DNA of 64,000 nt. Origin: Anaerolineae bacterium (GTDB lineage: Bacteria > Chloroflexota > Anaerolineae > Promineifilales > Promineifilaceae). Position 1 is the stretch's first letter. Each line of letters opens with the position of its first letter. The position numbers were made by a program, and so were the translations under genes. Under the pieces are notes generated by a model. That model was not told the DNA's origin. It was given only the letters and a program-made list of their open reading frames with translations, and searched no databases. Positions 63,379 through 64,000 of this stretch are shown in pieces. Where the stretch lies: positions 32,001 through 96,000 of the forward strand of contig JAHDWJ010000021.1 of the NCBI GenBank assembly GCA_023384415.1, given 5' to 3'.

Positions 63379-63407
63379 TTGACACAAAACACAAAATCAT
63401 GTATTAT
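63379..63407 (+). promoter_or_regulatory. rRNA operon promoter P1
   Basis: TTGACA (63379-63384), 17 nt, TATTAT (63402-63407). A near-perfect sigma-70 promoter about 270 nt upstream of the mature 16S start. Confidence 0.75.
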
Positions 63408-63463
63408 CTTCATTCGCTGCGCCCTACAGGGCAATGCAACTTAAAAACGGGAAAACAACAGGC

Positions 63464-63482
63464 AAACTATACCCTATAGTTT
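63464..63482. promoter_or_regulatory. Palindrome between the rRNA promoters
   Basis: AAACTATA and TATAGTTT, perfect 8-bp arms around CCC, situated between P1 and P2. It could be a regulator-binding site or an RNA hairpin in the P1 transcript. Confidence 0.5.
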
Positions 63483-63532
63483 CTTCGCAAAAGATGGGTT
63501 TAGGCAAAAGAAAATAAATTTGCCTGAACTAT

Positions 63533-63560
63533 TTGACAAGCGAAAAAACCATGTTATAAT
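63533..63560 (+). promoter_or_regulatory. rRNA operon promoter P2
   Basis: TTGACA (63533-63538), 16 nt, TATAAT (63555-63560): both hexamers match the consensus exactly. It lies 113 nt upstream of the 16S rRNA and is the strongest promoter in the window. Confidence 0.82.
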
Positions 63561-63673
63561 GCTGGACTTGTGACCTGCGAACTTTAACAACTAAAAAGTG
63601 GTAAAAATAAACAATTTCTTGGGCCTCAATTCTAAGAACATGTAGTCCGTAATAGTACGGATATCAAATCTTC

Positions 63674-64000
63674 TTTATGAAGAGTTTGATCCTGGCTCAG
63701 GATGAACGCTAGCGGTGTGCTTAATGCATGCAAGTCGAACGATCTTCTTGGATTCGTCTGAGGGGATAGTGGCGGACGGGTGAGTAACGCGTAGGTGACC
63801 TACCTCAGAGAGGGGGATAACTATTGGAAACGATAGCTAATACCCCAGATGTTATTAGTCTTAGAAGCTAATAACTAAAGCTCCGGCGCTCTGAAATGGG
63901 CCTGCGTCCCATCAGCTAGTTGGTAGGGTAATGGCCTACCAAGGCATAGACGGGTAGGGGGCGTGAGAGCGTGACCCCCCACACTGGTACTGAAACACGG
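63674..64000 (+). rRNA. rrs: 16S ribosomal RNA, 5' part
   Basis: Starts with the universal GAAGAGTTTGATCCTGGCTC and continues AACGCTAGCGG, GTGAGTAACGCGTAGG and the later CCCCACACTGGTACTGAAAC. The first 327 nt are present; the gene runs off the window. By alignment to Escherichia coli numbering the mature 5' end is near 63674. The rest would identify the lineage. Confidence 0.97.

Larger units (their letters stand above)
63154..63673. other. rRNA operon upstream region
   Basis: 520 nt without a gene. It contains a nested inverted repeat 63181-63221 (TTGTCGTA/TACGACAA outside, ATGGG/CCCAT inside), one octamer (63292), two promoters (below), the palindrome AAACTATA-CCC-TATAGTTT (63464-63482), and a box repeated before each promoter (AATTTGCCT at 63360-63368 and 63517-63525). 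No tRNA gene is present. Confidence 0.55.

Noticed and set aside
1-64000. tRNA genes
   Set aside because: No cloverleaf with T-loop GTTCRANNC and acceptor pairing was found; isolated GTTCGA words lie in coding sequence (for example 44232 in cimA).

Overview
The window looks like a chromosome segment of a Chloroflexota bacterium, probably an Anaerolineae/Ardenticatenia-type lineage. This is inferred from gene content: many PD-(D/E)XK-tailed AAA ATPases of this style, a sAC-like cyclase/ATPase/TPR protein, secreted proteins with a Thr/Pro linker and a C-terminal LPLV motif, multihaem cytochromes, DUF6159 and DUF5946 proteins, and BrnT/BrnA, HigBA and DUF433/DUF5615 toxin-antitoxin modules. The window ends in the first ~327 nt of a 16S rRNA gene (63674-64000), so lineage could be settled from the next kilobase. 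Base composition is moderately GC-rich. The most striking global property is the octamer GCGGCCGC. I counted about 155 copies by eye, roughly one per 410 bp, against about 3 expected from composition. It lies mostly inside genes, as HIP1 (GCGATCGC) does in cyanobacteria.

Layout. 1-7.3 kb: a decayed PIN gene, then glutamate synthase gltB-gltD (minus strand) with a long 5' leader holding a small uORF and hairpin. 7.3-11.7 kb: a BrnT/BrnA module with a nonsense codon in the toxin, a methyltransferase, an MFS transporter divergent from an ArsR-ArsC fusion, and a metallophosphoesterase. 11.7-17.3 kb: purine genes purC, a HAD phosphatase and a giant PurS-PurS-PurL-PurQ fusion. 17.5-28.8 kb: AAA ATPase, sAC-like cyclase/ATPase/TPR protein, TVP38 protein plus mercuric-reductase-like flavoprotein, methylmalonate-semialdehyde dehydrogenase, CDP-alcohol phosphatidyltransferase and a DUF6159 membrane protein. 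29-34.5 kb: MacB/FtsX-type ABC exporter, GNAT acetyltransferase, HigB toxin with a broken HigA. 34.5-41.7 kb: secreted metalloprotease, two multihaem c-type cytochromes (12 and 19 CxxCH), SpoIIE-type phosphatase, lipoprotein.

41.7-52.1 kb: one branched-chain amino acid operon on the minus strand, ilvB-ilvN-ilvC-leuA-leuC-leuD-cimA-leuB. It is preceded by a 41-codon leader peptide extremely rich in Leu/Ile/Val (51868-51993, too short for ordinary ORF calling) and an intrinsic terminator (51814-51840). A competing antiterminator pairing can be drawn, so this is a textbook ribosome-mediated attenuator. Its promoter shares a 24-bp block at identical spacing to the -10 box with the promoter of gltB, which suggests co-regulation of glutamate and branched-chain amino acid synthesis.

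52-64 kb: DUF433/DUF5615 module, nucleotidyltransferase-fold protein, DUF5946 protein, radical SAM-HhH protein with an apparently leaderless promoter, squalene-cyclase-fold protein, surface-anchored protein, esterase, aldo/keto reductase, D-serine dehydratase-like enzyme, DUF2231 protein, and the rRNA promoter region with two tandem promoters. Intergenic spacers are largely filled with short quasi-tandem or palindromic word repeats, and several of these words also occur in frame inside purSLQ and gltB.
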